64,000 nucleotides of DNA from Enchytraeus crypticus. Lineage: Eukaryota; Annelida; Clitellata; Enchytraeida; Enchytraeidae. Position 1 is the stretch's first letter. Each line of letters opens with the position of its first letter. Shown in pieces: positions 9,877 through 21,064 of this stretch. Both the position numbers and the translations under genes were made by a program. The notes under the pieces were generated by a model. The model did not search any database. It saw nothing but the letters and a program-made list of their open reading frames with translations, and had not been told where the DNA came from. Location of the stretch: NCBI GenBank assembly GCA_905160935.1, contig CAJHZI010000414.1:1637501-1701500 (forward strand), in the 5' to 3' direction.

Positions 9877-11482
9877 AAGTCGGCCAGCAAGAATAAGATT
9901 TTAAAGAACTCCAACCTTGACCGACTTCAATGAAGGAATATCAACGACCAGTGAACCATCAGACTGAGAGAAGGGCTTAGAAGATTCCGCTTGAACAAGG
10001 GTCAAAGATGGCATTTCTGATTTATCCGCCACATCCTTGCCACCATCTGAGGCATTTGAACTCATATTACTGCTCTCCTGTAGACTGCCCGGTGGTCCTA
10101 CAACCTTTCCAGACAGCCCTTGATCAAGATGTTTACCTTCTTCCACTGTTTGGCTGTTAGAGATATCCTGATAATTGACAGCTGGATTAGTTATCTAAAT
10201 AGAGTAGAATAAAAGAATTCTATCACGACTATATTAACTATTAAATGTATCCAGTCTTGTAGATCAGCAATATGTTGCCCGCCAACCGTACTATATGGTG
10301 GTGATATACATTTTATTAACAGTTGTATAATCTCAGCTGTTATGCAATTATTTTTGAGTAATACACGCATTAAAATTATCACTATCAATCACTGGCATAC
10401 CATTGATGACACAAGATAAATTCTTAAAATACATAGTACACTCCATACACCCCACAGTGCTCTTACGCAACCTTCTGAAAATTGCCAACAGATTGCAACT
10501 ATTACAATTTTACATTATCTCAAAATAGACCATATGTCAAGAAATGAAAATTTAGCTGTTAAAAAGTTTCCTCTAATTATAATTAACTGCAGTTTTGATA
10601 GAAAACATCAAATTTGAGATATCTCTAAATGCTTTATTTCTCTTCAAATTTCTTGTTGCAGTGTTACAATTGAAAGTAGAAGTACAAGAAATATATTAAA
10701 TATTAATCAAATTTGATGTTATCATCAAATTTGATGTTTCCTATCAAAACTGCAGTTAATTATAATTAACTGCAGTTTTGATAGAAAACATCAAATTTGA
10801 GATTTAAAAACATTTGACATATCTCTAAATATATTTCTTGTACTTCTACTTTCAATTGTAACACTGCAATATTTATTTATATATTTACCCTTTAAAAGTC
10901 CCTTGATTTGCTTTTATTTAAAGTAATATATTAATATTAAATCATCAATCAACATTTGCTTACTTTTAAAGGCATAAACTTAATAAATACAGAATCTGAT
11001 CAATTAATGTCCAATATACCCATGGCTGATATGATATCACTGTAAGTCTCGCATATTCCCAGTATGCAGGCTGCAAGGATGTAGCTTTAGAATCAAGTTA
11101 CTTTATGTATCATTTTTCAAGGCTTAAGTGCATGTCCTAACAAGTTACCCAGATCACTGAAAACAATCTAGCCTACAAAGAAAGAAAACTCCAAAATCTT
11201 GCCATTCGTTTTGATCACATTAGTTTAATCAGTTAGTTCCTTACCCCAAATAGAATAACTTTTTTGATTTGACAAATAAATACTTACCTCGTTAACGTCT
11301 ATTCCTAAGATGTCTGTATCATCAACTGCGATTACAACAAGACCCTTAATTATTAGCTCAGATGAAGGCATGATACATCTGCGGCATATTTCCAAAGCAC
11401 CTACTCTGATGGCTTTAGCAATTTTATCCTTTAAAAAATTCTTCTTAATTCCACAACAACCTAACATCTCCATTTGAAACAT
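7613..11482 (-). CDS. psq-type helix-turn-helix nuclear protein, three exons
   Basis: Coding exons are 11482-11288, 10194-9916 and 9052-7613 (minus strand), 195+279+1440 nt, all joined in phase 0, giving 637 residues. Splice sites: donor CGAG/GTAAGT at 11287, acceptor TTTAG at 10195, weaker donor AAG/GTTGGA at 9915, acceptor TTTAG at 9053. Residues 466-500 form a psq/CENP-B-like helix-turn-helix (MINRALALVRSKK...GIPQSTFYRKMK), which is known to bind DNA. The first exon encodes a compact block (CGIKKNFLKDK, GALEICRRC, GLVVIAVDDTDILGID) that looks folded but that I do not recognise. The middle is Ser/Thr/Lys-rich and disordered, with basic KGKRTSKRK before a strongly acidic tail (EEEEERLW). The start is the first in-frame ATG of the 11492-bounded exon; an upstream non-coding exon is likely, since an acceptor (TTGCAG) lies 10 bases upstream. 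Inference: chromatin-bound regulator. There is no BTB domain in the visible part, although psq domains are often paired with BTB. Confidence 0.75.
9823..9872. repeat. (TA)n microsatellite
   Basis: About 50 bp of TA with one AATATTA interruption, just downstream of the exon 2 donor of the psq gene (intron 2, which spans 9053-9915). Confidence 0.9.
9916..10194 (-). CDS. psq gene, exon 2
   Basis: 93 codons, phase 0 to phase 0, starting ITNPAVNYQDISNS and ending SLKSVK. Ser/Gly/Asp-rich, without a recognised domain. The donor (GTTGGA) is non-ideal; the phase match with exon 3 supports it. Confidence 0.7.
10572..10862. repeat. Compound inverted repeat (MITE-like) in intron 1 of the psq gene
   Basis: Arm A (TTAACTGCAGTTTTGATAGA, about 10581-10600) recurs as its reverse complement at about 10740-10760 and again in direct orientation at about 10766-10790. 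An outer arm (GTTACAATTGAAAGTAGAAG, about 10663-10682) recurs inverted at 10842-10861. The whole can fold into alternative long hairpins, as expected of a nested or duplicated foldback element. Confidence 0.85.
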
Positions 11483-11492
11483 CACTTTACTT
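11288..11492 (-). CDS. psq gene, exon 1 (first coding)
   Basis: Translation from the ATG at 11482-11480 gives 65 codons, ending DDTDILGIDVNE before the donor GTAAGT. The exon extends to an acceptor-like TTGCAG ending at 11493, so part of it is 5' UTR or, less likely, coding from a further exon. Confidence 0.65.
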
Positions 11493-12550
11493 CTGCAAAA
11501 GAGAATTCAAAGTCAAGTATTTAAAAACTAGTTGAAATCAACTTATCACCTATTCATATAAAATCATTTAAATTGTATCGTTCACAAGATACAGAACTTA
11601 AAATATCATCAATGTTAGCTGTCAGCACTCCACAAATGAGATTTGGCAAAATAATAAAGTTTGAATAGTCCAAGGGGAATTCAGGGCATAGGACACTTTT
11701 CAGGAATATTATTAAAAGCAAGCAGATTTTAAAAGTGTTTTCACGCACGGATCCATTAAAACCTACATGGTAGAGTTGACCGTTCACTGCTCCTTAGACT
11801 CATTCAGTGCTGCTTTTTGATGTGTGCTGTTCTCACCATCAGCTTTGTTATCTAAGAGTTGCTCTCACCCTGCAGCTCCAGTTCACAGTGTATTAATACA
11901 ACGTGCTCCACTGTAACTGTTACTGTATTACTATAGAAATCACAGTTACTCAAGCTATGCAGTAGGCCTACATATATGTACTAGTATATAAGCCTATTGA
12001 TATAACACATGTGTTACGTAAGGCAACCTGCCAAGAGTAGCCTCCAATAGTGTCTTAAAATTTGACCAACAAAAATAAATTCACCATGCATCTATGAATA
12101 GCATAGATATATAAATATCTATGAAAGTAGCAGTGGGGTTTGAAGTCTTGTACAATAAATCTCAAATGTTGTGAGTATTTTGAACCTTTGAAATCATATC
12201 TTTAGAAGACCGATTCTGACTTTTGCACTGTGAAAAGTTTAACCTCGATATGATCATAGTCTTACTCTGCTAGTCTAATTTGAGTCATTAAGAATTTAAA
12301 CTGAAAATGAACTTTCTCCTACGATCGGGTCCTATACAGTAGATAGAGTACAGACTGTACAGCTCTAAAAAAGTGAACTATAGGTCTACTATTGCAGCAG
12401 CTAAAGCAGCTTTGTTAACATGTTAAGATATATACTGTGAGAATTTTCCTTGGAATCTTGTGTTGTTTCTTCACACAGGCTCAAATCTTCCTAATTATTG
12501 CATCGATTTTTATATTATACTGTAGGCTTAATAATTAATTAAGGGTCTTG
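11493..12550. other. Region upstream of the psq gene
   Basis: Probable promoter side of the minus-strand gene. A 77-codon minus frame (11554-11787) is open but carries no recognisable domain and cannot be spliced in frame to the next exon with the splice sites I see. No other gene seen. Confidence 0.4.
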
Positions 12551-12670
12551 TCGGGTCCCCGTGTTGTGTTCGGGTGTGATTGGACCACTGCAGAATAGGA
12601 CAACCGCAAACAATATGTATGAGGTATGTAAGAGGCGACTAAGGTAGGAGCTGAGGATGGCTAGAGAGGA
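12550..12670 (+). repeat. Dispersed repeat D, copy 1
   Basis: The segment around GACCACTGCAGAATAGGACA and GTAAGAGGCGACTAAG is a diverged match to the reverse complement of 58690-58815. Shorter related pieces occur at about 57500-57570 and 38530-38570. It lies just before the L2-like LINE and may be part of a LINE 3' end. Confidence 0.45.
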
Positions 12671-12779
12671 CCCACCTCATCATATATTTTCTCCCAGGAT
12701 TAAATGGTAATTAATTCATCTAAGTGAGGAAGGCAACAACAAACCACCTCAGAAGCCATACATTTCCCAAGCTATAGCA

Positions 12780-14990
12780 ACCTCTGACTACCAAGAAGCT
12801 TAAGAAGTCTAACCCTTGGTACACTTCTGATTTGAGAAAGCTAAAGGCTGCATTCTGTAGAGCTGAAAGAAAGTGGTGTCATACACATTCAGATTTTTGG
12901 AAAACTGTTTCTAATTTGCAACACAAGATTTATCGTACTGCTATTGCTAATGCTAAGAAAGAGTACTACTCCGCTTTGGTTAGTAAGGCTGTGAATGTCA
13001 AGAGATTGTGAAAAACCGTTACTGATCTTTTACATAGATCTAATTCTCCTTCTCTTCCTTCTACTCCTGTTGAGTCACTGCCTCAACAATTTTCCAATTA
13101 CTTTACAGATAAGATAAACAATCTTAGAGAATCTATCACTCCACCTCCTAACTCTACTCCTCATACTCCAGTAGAGAATCATTCCAAGGAAGAGCTTTCT
13201 AATTTCACTCCAGTTACAACTGAAGAGATTACTAAATTAGTTTTAGACTCTCCAGCCAAACATTGCGACTTGGACCCTATCCCAACCTCTCTTTTAAAGA
13301 AGTATATTCACATACTTGCTCCTGTATTAACATTGATTGTTAATCTCTCTCTCTCTCTACTGGCATATTTCCTCGCGCTTTTAAGCGCGCAGTTAATACT
13401 CCATTGCTTAAAAAGCCCACACTGGATAAGGAATCATTGTCGAATTACAGGCCTATATCTAATCTGTCATACATATCTAAACTCACTGAAAGAATTGTTC
13501 TTCAGAGGCTTTCTACTCATCTCTCTTACAATGATCTATTTAACAACTATGCTTATAATAAGCATCGTTCAACTGAAACGATGCTTCTATCTGTGTGCAA
13601 TTCTATTGTTAATGCCATGTGCACGCAGCGCTTAACTGGATTATGTATGCTTGATCTTTCGGCCGCTTTTGATACCATTGATCACATATTCTTCTGGAAC
13701 GTCTTTCTTCCTGGTTTGGTATTCGTGGAATTGTTCTTGATTGGTTTTCCTCCTATCTGACGGATCGTTCTTTTAGTGTAAAAGTGATGGAGTACATCTC
13801 TTCGCCTTCTCACTTAAAGTACGGTGTGCCTCAAGGCTCCGTTCTTGGTCCTATCCTCTTTAACCTCTATACAACACCCTTAAGCTCTCTAATCTCTTCT
13901 CATTCTCTTGATCATGAACTATATGCTGATGACACTCAAATGTACACTTGTTTCTCCCCTAACTCCTATTCTGATTCTGAAACCTTCCTGCAACAAAGTT
14001 TTCAGTCTATATCCTCTTGGATGTCTGCTAATTTGTTAGTACTTAATCCATCTAAGACTGAATTCTTGTTGGTTGGGACACCTCAACAGCTTCTGAAGCT
14101 GAATGGGAAAACTCTTTCGTTATCTTCGGATATTAAAATATCACCTGTGTCTTCCATGAGAAATCTCGGTATTATCCTTGATAAACACCTAACCTTCCAC
14201 GAACACATAACTAAAACTTCACAAGCATGTTTCTTCCATATCTGTGATCTTTGTCGAATACGTCCATATTTGTCACATGAGACAGCTTCTACAATTGGTG
14301 CTGCTCTTGTGCAATCAAAGTTGGACTACTGCAATTCCCTGTTTTTAAATCTCCCTGGCTGTGAGATTGATCGGTTGCAGTTTGTACTGAATTCTCTTGC
14401 GTGAGCAATTTCTTGTAGTTCCAAGTACTCACATGTTACGCCTATTTTAAAGTCTTTACACTGGCTAAAGATTAAAGAGCGTATCATTTACAAAACAGCT
14501 TCATTAACCTACAAGTCCATCACCATCTCTGGACAAACTTGTATGTCTCACTTGATTAAAGTGATGCAGCCTGCTGTTACTCAGTCTTCTAAGTTAATTA
14601 CTCTTGTGAGACCTAGCTTACCTTTACGCTCTAAGTTTTCTAATCGTTCTTTCCAGCATGCTGCACCGCACATCTGGAATTCTCTTCCATCCAATCTTCG
14701 GAAAGCTTCATTTGAATCACATCGGCCTTTGCTTTCCTATGAGCTGTTCCATAGGCAGTTGAAGACCTATCTTTTCCATCTCTCTTTTCCATCCAGTGTC
14801 CATGAGCATCGGCCTGCGCTTAACCACCTTTTCTTTGACTCCCTTTACTTTGGACTGAATTTCCGGATTTTGGAATTTGCATCGTTTTTGGACCTTCTTT
14901 TTGCTCGCCGGCTTGATTTTTGTCTCAATAGTGCTCGATGTTGTCATTGATGACTGTAGCACTCTAATTGTTGTTGCTGTTGTAGGCTAC
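12780..14990 (+). mobile_element. L2/CR1-like LINE, 5'-truncated and frame-broken
   Basis: From about 12790 the frame gives the linker region of L2-type LINEs (NPWYTSDLRKLKAAF, KKEYYSALVSKA), broken by a TGA near 13009. The polymerase follows in shifted frames: SNYRPISNLSYISKLTERIV (13440-13500), KHRSTETML (13560), LCMLDLSAAFDTIDH (13640-13690), YGVPQGSVLGPILF (13820-13860), ELYADDTQMY (13918-13945), then SKLDYCNSLFLNLPG (14320-14360). After a stop at 14402 come LHWLKIKERIIYK (about 14457-14495) and the C-terminal AAPHIWNSLPSNLR (14660-14700). Frameshifts lie near 13365-13400 and 13700-13780. The 3' end (about 14820-14990) is repeated inverted at 15320-15475. Confidence 0.9.
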
Positions 14991-15315
14991 ATAAGGTATG
15001 GATAAGTCATAGACTTCGTGAAAAAATTTGTTGATCTAAGGAGTGCTCTTATAGAGCGAGGAAACAGACTTTGAGTATGAATATGTACCTTGAACCTGCC
15101 ACTTGCCGCAGCACTGAAGAAGGACCTACAGTTACTTTGCTGAATGAAATGCATACAATTATAAAAGGAAATATAAAGAACAATAAAAGAAATTACCAGT
15201 TTATTAGAATTTCTGTTTTGAAAACCGCAACTTGGTCAGATTAGATCATTAGACTAATCTTACATAAAGAGGAGGCTCTTTTAAATTAACTTAACCTGAC
15301 ATAATTATACTGGTT

Positions 15316-15475
15316 CGTAGAATAATAATAATAATAATAATAACAATTAGAGTGCTACAGCAATCAATGACAACATCAAGCACTATTGAGACAAAATCAA
15401 GCCGGCGAGCGAAAAGAAAGGCAAAAAACGGTGTAAATTCCAAAATACAAAACATCAGTCCAAAGAAGTAGACTT
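15316..15475 (-). mobile_element. Second copy of the L2-like LINE 3' end, inverted
   Basis: Reads on the minus strand as a diverged copy of 14840-14965, including CTCGCCGGCTTGATTTTGTC and GTAGCACTCTAATTGTT, and runs directly into (ATT)n at 15316-15340. The trinucleotide tail marks the 3' end of the element. Confidence 0.85.
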
Positions 15476-15479
15476 GTAA

Positions 15480-17550
15480 CTTGGATTGTCCACCCTCTCC
15501 CCTCCCCCTAAAGTAGCGACGCATGCACGCGTATAATTCCCCTATCTTAACGTATGATTTTCCACTCCCCCTCATTTGTTAAAATTCCGTACCCTTTCCT
15601 ACTTCCCTACTATTTTGTTAACTACAGAACTCGATCGCGTCTTATCAATATTTGTGAGGACGCCCCTGCTTGTAACACCAGTCCAGTCGTAATTTCATAC
15701 CTCATTGTATACAAATTGTAAAGGAAAACAACACAGTTTGATAATTTGATCTACATAGAAAAGTGAACAACATGAAAAGAAAGGCAATTATATAGTTTGA
15801 AAATTGTCTAAAAAAAGAGTGGCATATAAAATATTATAATTGTAATGCTTTAATTATCTGTCAGTCATCAATCATCATACACTGGCATTCAGTATACTTA
15901 CACAATATATTTAATGTTAACTTCCAGTAATCATATATTTAAAATAACTCATGATTTGTAACAAATAATATAAGTTGTAGCAAATAATATTTTACCTTTA
16001 CAGTCAAATTTAAAAAATATTTCTTCTACTCTAAAATTTCGATCTTTAATGGAACTTCTCGTAAATTAATAATACTTGCAATATAGATATTTTTGAATGC
16101 GGTAAATCTAAATGCGGTTAAAGTAAATAAGTATACAATCATGTAATACTTATACTAAATTTGAAAATGTAAAGACTCTTGTAAGTTAAAAGGGGGCACA
16201 TTAACAGACTCAAGCAACATGGCGGTGTAAACAATGAAAGTTGTTAAAAAGTTCTATAATCGTTAAACGATTTTAGAGTATTTACAATTTACGCTGTGCC
16301 TCCTTCCAAGATGACATATCTTATCATTGATGCCAATTGAGGCGTGACTTTAAACAGAGTCATATACTTTAATCTGCATTAAGCTAATATGTTGGAAGTA
16401 CCAAGTTATAGGTTACTTTTAGGAGATGGAAATTGAAGTTAAACTTTTGCAATTTAGAAATTCCGAAACAACTGCAGAGATATGATGTAATGCACTTAGC
16501 CTACACACTGAATGTTCTAATAGCACAGTGTGCAGGCCTTCTAGTAATGTCATAAAATTGCAGATGATAGTTCTGGAAATCTGTGATCACTCCCTTGTCA
16601 AACTGCTTACCGAGTGAAATCTCTGACATTCCTAGAGCTCATAACATGAACAATTGACTAAACAATCATTTTATACATGTGATATTAAGATTTTTGATAG
16701 ATATCATAATTCATCAGTACTGCATATTTTTATTCTAGTCTAAACTCGCAGGATCATTAGTAAACATGAGAGATGACAAACATTAATTGATAGTACAAAT
16801 ATAAGAGCTCAGTTAATGATCTGCGGGGAAAGTTGTAGCATCATATCAAATACAGAAAGAAAGAATTCACAAAAATATAAATTGGAACCAAGTTATTAAA
16901 TTTTTTATTGTCAAACTATTGAAAGATGGAAATCAATTTAAGGAAGGTTACTAATGAATATATGGAATAACTGTACATATAACATATACTGAGGTTGATG
17001 CAATTTCTCCATTCTGACTCCAGTATACTTCACCTTGGTTGCTATAAATTTATAATTAAATGATATAGTTAATTTATAAATGCCATAATATATGAATTTA
17101 AATTTATAGGAACTATTCATGTAAATGTCAATATAGATGAATTACTTTGCAACTGTATTTGTGGCTTAAAAATAGTCACATTTTGCAAAATTATTTTAGT
17201 TATAATATAGATTTTTATTCAGAAATGAAAATAAAATCCTTGCAACAAAATTCGTTTTAAAGTATTTGCTTTTAAAGGCTTTCCTAACTTGCATTCCCAT
17301 TGTTATAACAACAATGTAAAATGTTTTAAGAGGTTTAATTTCTAAGCCTTCGGTATGTATGAACGAACATTGTCATATATCTTTCAATTAAAGAAATAAT
17401 TTGAGTAGAAAATTAGTTTAATTAAGAAAGTTTAATTTTATCATACTTGAAGTAGTAAATATGTAGATTAAATCATTGATTATGCTGCTAATATTAAAAA
17501 TGCGCAATCTTTATGAAGTACTTTTGAATTTTAATATTCATTTTATATCT
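15480..17550. other. FOXO upstream region or 5' intron
   Basis: About 2 kb of AT-rich sequence without a coding exon. A splice acceptor (CTGTTTCAG at 17549-17557, or TTTTGCAG ending at 17568) shows that the first coding exon of FOXO is preceded by an intron, so a 5' UTR exon and the promoter lie somewhere upstream; I cannot place them. Confidence 0.45.
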
Positions 17551-17712
17551 GTTTCAGGTGTTTTGCAGTAATTTAGTCATTTGCATCACTACTATAAGAG
17601 TCAATGTTCCTTCTGATTGTCTGATTTGTATTAATCTCTGCTGAAACCTTTGCATTGAGGGTGACTTTACAAAACTAACCAATTTTAAAATTAAGAGAAT
17701 CTAATTGTGGAG

Positions 17713-18141
17713 ATGAAGTTAGGACTTGGTGAAGCCAACATTCGCTTGATTGAAGTGCAGCCGCAGCCGTTAACCTGCGCTAGAGATCAGTTTCACAAGC
17801 CTAATGTTCTCAGCTTACCAACTGCTGTTAGACCTAAGGAAGATACCTATAAAATATTCAGCTACTGCAACACTACTGGAAGCAATTGCCCAGATGGAAG
17901 TGATAGCAGTGCTTGCATAAGTGGAATTTTGGAAAAGTCATCACCCAACAATGCTGGTGCGAAAAAGACGATGTCACGTCGAAATGCCTGGGGGTGTTTA
18001 TCGTACGCAGATTTGATTGCTCAAGCCATTGAAAGCGTGCCTGAGAAACGATTAACTCTTTCACAAATCTATGACTGGATGGTCAAAAATGTTCCGTACT
18101 TTCATGATAAAGCAAAGTCTACTAATTCAGCAGGATGGAAG
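17713..18141 (+). CDS. foxo: foxo exon 1 (first coding)
   Basis: 143 codons, ending in GWK of the forkhead domain at the donor AAG/GTTTGT. The exon probably begins in 5' UTR at 17558 or 17569. Confidence 0.93.
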
Positions 18142-19984
18142 GTTTGTTATAAATTGCTATATGATTATTATTATTATAATTTGAAACCCAGCCAAGCAGA
18201 AGCAATTTAAGCGTATATATATTCATATACAAAATATTAAATTGCTTCCACTTGGCTGGGTTTCATATTATAGATTGAACCTATACTGATCAAAACCCAT
18301 TTTAAATGTGAAACGTGATTCTAACACTGTTAAATATTGCATTTTAAAGCCATCTTTTTTGGTATTTAATACCCTTCATTTAATAAATATAGTATAAAAT
18401 TGTTTCACTGAGTATTCTGTAAGTTCTCTTTTTAGTTAAAACTTTTCTAGTAACTTTTGATCTTACTATTCTTTTTGCAGTTGTTCCTGATCAGTTATGT
18501 ATTAATTTTTTAATATACCGAGGTTTGAGCTAATACTGTCTAGTCTAATCTTTCTATTTTGTGCAAACTTTATTTTCATTACCTATATGTGCAAAAACCT
18601 TTTCGTCATGCAATTCAATATAATCCAACAATAGATGTTTTCAAAATACCAAAAAAAGTAGTTGAACACTGTTTGATGTTTTGTGCAGAATTCAATTCGC
18701 CACAACCTGTCGCTGCATCGACGCTTCATGAGAGTACAGAACGAAGGATCTGGCAAGAGCTCGTGGTGGGTAATTAACGAGTCCAGCACGTCAACGAGAC
18801 GTTACCGGCACCGTGTAGCAACGAATGGACAGGAACCTTCAGAGAAGAGGCGGGCAAGAATGAGGAAGAAGAATGCTGTCGGCGACTTTGACAACGGGCA
18901 GTCAGCCAACATTAGACACTTTACAACTGATGAGACAATGGGTCCTCCTGCTTATCATTCTGTTTCGCCATATCTACTGATGGGTGGTGGTGATGCCAAT
19001 CGAGGCAATGCTGCTTGCGAGCAGACGTGTAGAACGCAGGGGATTTACTTCTCTGATAACAGAATGTCGATGAATCAGTACTGCCATGAATCTGGTTCTC
19101 TAAGTGACGGGATCGATCAACCGGCAAATAGTAGCTGTAGTTACGAAAATTCCATGTCAGTATTTAATGGATTTGATGGCTCCACAACTAGCAAGTCGTC
19201 TTGTCAGAAGACAATTCGTCTGCCGCCTGCATCTGTTCTACTTAGCCCAACTTCTTCACAGCGGCAAAGTCTTCAATTTTCGAGTGATAACACACTGCAA
19301 CGTGTCAAAACTATTCGTGTAAATTCCGCTGGAGCACTTAGCGAGACTACTTCAAGTGGCTGCACGCGAGAGGAATCAAATGAAGAAGATACTTCAAATC
19401 TTCTACTAGGAGGAATATTGTACAATGCTAGAAATCAACTGATTGAAGACAACAATTCATTTTGTTGCAGTGACTTGTTAAGGCAGTCTTTGTCGCAAGA
19501 TGGCACGAATAACACTGCGATGGCTAGTGGCGATACTAATATGTACTCATACAACACTGTCTTCTCACCCGTGCCAACTCTCGATGATCCATACTTTATT
19601 GCTCACAGTGATGCGACTGAGATATTGGAAAAAGCTAGCCAAGGAATCCTACGTAGTTTCAGCGATTGTGGATATGGTACTGGAGGAAATGGATCGGAAG
19701 TTACTAAAATGGAAATCTGTGCAAGCAACAGCTTGGTGCTTCCGACAACTGAAAGGAATTATGCGCAGAATTCATCAGCTCCTGTTTTGTTTTATAAGAA
19801 CCCCAAGCACACTAACGACCCAACGGCTGTGGCGCCCTACTGCGGCACTTCCTCTAACATTGATTCAACGTCTTACTGCCCGGATATGAATTCGTACGAG
19901 AGTGAAGTAACGGTTGCTACAAGCATTGGGGATGGGGAGGAGAATGTAATGCGTAAAGCGGCAGATGATGCTAATAGGCTGTGA
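17713..19984 (+). CDS. foxo: FOXO forkhead transcription factor, two coding exons
   Basis: Coding exons 17713-18141 and 18689-19984 join in phase 0 (429+1296 nt) to give 574 residues. The forkhead domain spans about residues 91-174: [34 protein letters not shown] and [12 protein letters not shown] are diagnostic for the FOXO class, which regulates stress, metabolism and lifespan genes downstream of insulin/PI3K/AKT. The intron falls between GWK and NSIRHN, the classical FOXO forkhead intron position. RHRVAT (residues 183-188) sits where other FOXOs carry the second AKT site and fits R-x-R-x-x-T. The usual N-terminal RxRxxT is not seen in the first 40 residues. The rest is Ser/Thr/Asn-rich with a possible activation segment (SDLLRQSL). 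The start is the first ATG after an in-frame TAA at 17692. The donor is GTTTGT; the acceptor is TTTTGTGCAG. Confidence 0.95.
18175..18271. repeat. Hairpin (MITE-like) in the foxo intron
   Basis: A near-perfect inverted repeat with arms of about 35 bp (GAAACCCAGCCAAGCAGAAG and its complement CTTGGCTGGGTTTC at 18251-18264), with a 26-bp AT-rich loop. It starts about 34 bp after the donor. Outer bases (TATAATTT / ATATTATA) extend the pairing. Confidence 0.9.
18689..19984 (+). CDS. foxo: foxo exon 2 (terminal)
   Basis: Begins [20 protein letters not shown], finishes the forkhead domain, then basic RRYRHR and [10 protein letters not shown] (likely nuclear localisation) and the long disordered C terminus. 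Stop TGA at 19982-19984. Confidence 0.95.
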   Translation, partial: NSIRHNLSLHRRFMRVQNEGSGKSSWWVINESSTSTRRYRHRVATNGQEPSEKRRARMRKKNAVGDFDNGQSANIRHFTTDETMGPPAYHSVSPYLLMGGGDANRGNAACEQTCRTQGIYFSDNRMSMNQYCHESGSLSDGIDQPANSSCSYENSMSVFNGFDGSTTSKSSCQKTIRLPPASVLLSPTSSQRQSLQFSSDNTLQRVKTIRVNSAGALSETTSSGCTREESNEEDTSNLLLGGILYNARNQLIEDNNSFCCSDLLRQSLSQDGTNNTAMASGDTNMYSYNTVFSPVPTLDDPYFIAHSDATEILEKASQGILRSFSDCGYGTGGNGSEVTKMEICASNSLVLPTTERNYAQNSSAPVLFYKNPKHTNDPTAVAPYCGTSSNIDSTSYCPDMNSYESEVTVATSIGDGEENVMRKAADDANRL

Positions 19985-20995
19985 CAAAATTTAAGCCATT
20001 AGAGCTGTTATTTGTTATATTTTAGTAGGTAATTGGGTGTAATTCTTCAGTTGATTTAGCTTGTTCATTGACGTATGCACTTTTTCAAACAATTGTAATA
20101 GAACTTTTAGTGGGCTTAGAATGGTTATCTAGAACGGAAGGATATAGTTGTTGGCAAACTTTAAGATACTTCAAAATTTTTAAACGTAGATACTGCATCA
20201 CTCTCTATGATTTTTATTGACTTTTGCATGATGTCACAGAAGTTAGAATGTATTGCTTATAATCTTAAAACAGTTGTACATAAATTTGTACCAAGATTGC
20301 TTGTCAGAGAATGTAGTGTGTAATTTCTTATTGGCAATAATTTACATATACATAGTATATGTTTGGCAGTACTACTAATATTAAAAGTCATTGAAAAAGG
20401 CTTATGTCTGATGTCGGTTTAGCTAGAAGCGTTCACAAGTTAGCGGCTACTAATTAATTAAACTTGTGAATGATGTCTTTTATTACTGTCTGAAGAGATA
20501 CTTCGAGAATATGGTGAAGAAGACGTCTGAAAGGATTACAACTCAAGTATTATAAAGAATTTAATTCATGTTATGGGTACAATTGATCCTTAGTTCTATT
20601 ATTATGAGTTGTATTCACTCATTAATGCGGGTAATATTGAAATTCTGTGACATCTTCTCTGGAAGAGTAAGACCTCAATTATTGAACCTCAATTTGGGAG
20701 ACTAATCTCAATTGGAATTTTATTTATGGAGATTCTGCAATTATTTCAGAATTTTCAGTTTGTTGTATTTATTTTGCATGCAATGATTGGGATTACATGT
20801 AATTCAACGACACACCAGTGATACACACCGTTGGCCTCATTCTTCAGTGAATAAGTAGCAAGAGGTTGTAATTAAATCGTTGATTTAGTTTATCACAATG
20901 TACAAAGCATTTTTGAGGTCTATGCAAATAATACTAATTATATAATTAATAATTAATTACTAATTTGTGTAATCTTTTTAATTATACTTTAATCC

Positions 20996-21064
<69 letters not shown>

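Noticed and set aside
11554-11787. 77-codon minus-strand frame as first exon of the psq gene
   Set aside because: Joining its best donor (CAT/GTAGGT) to the acceptor at 11493 gives an immediate stop or the wrong phase, so it is not coding in that gene with the sites I can see.
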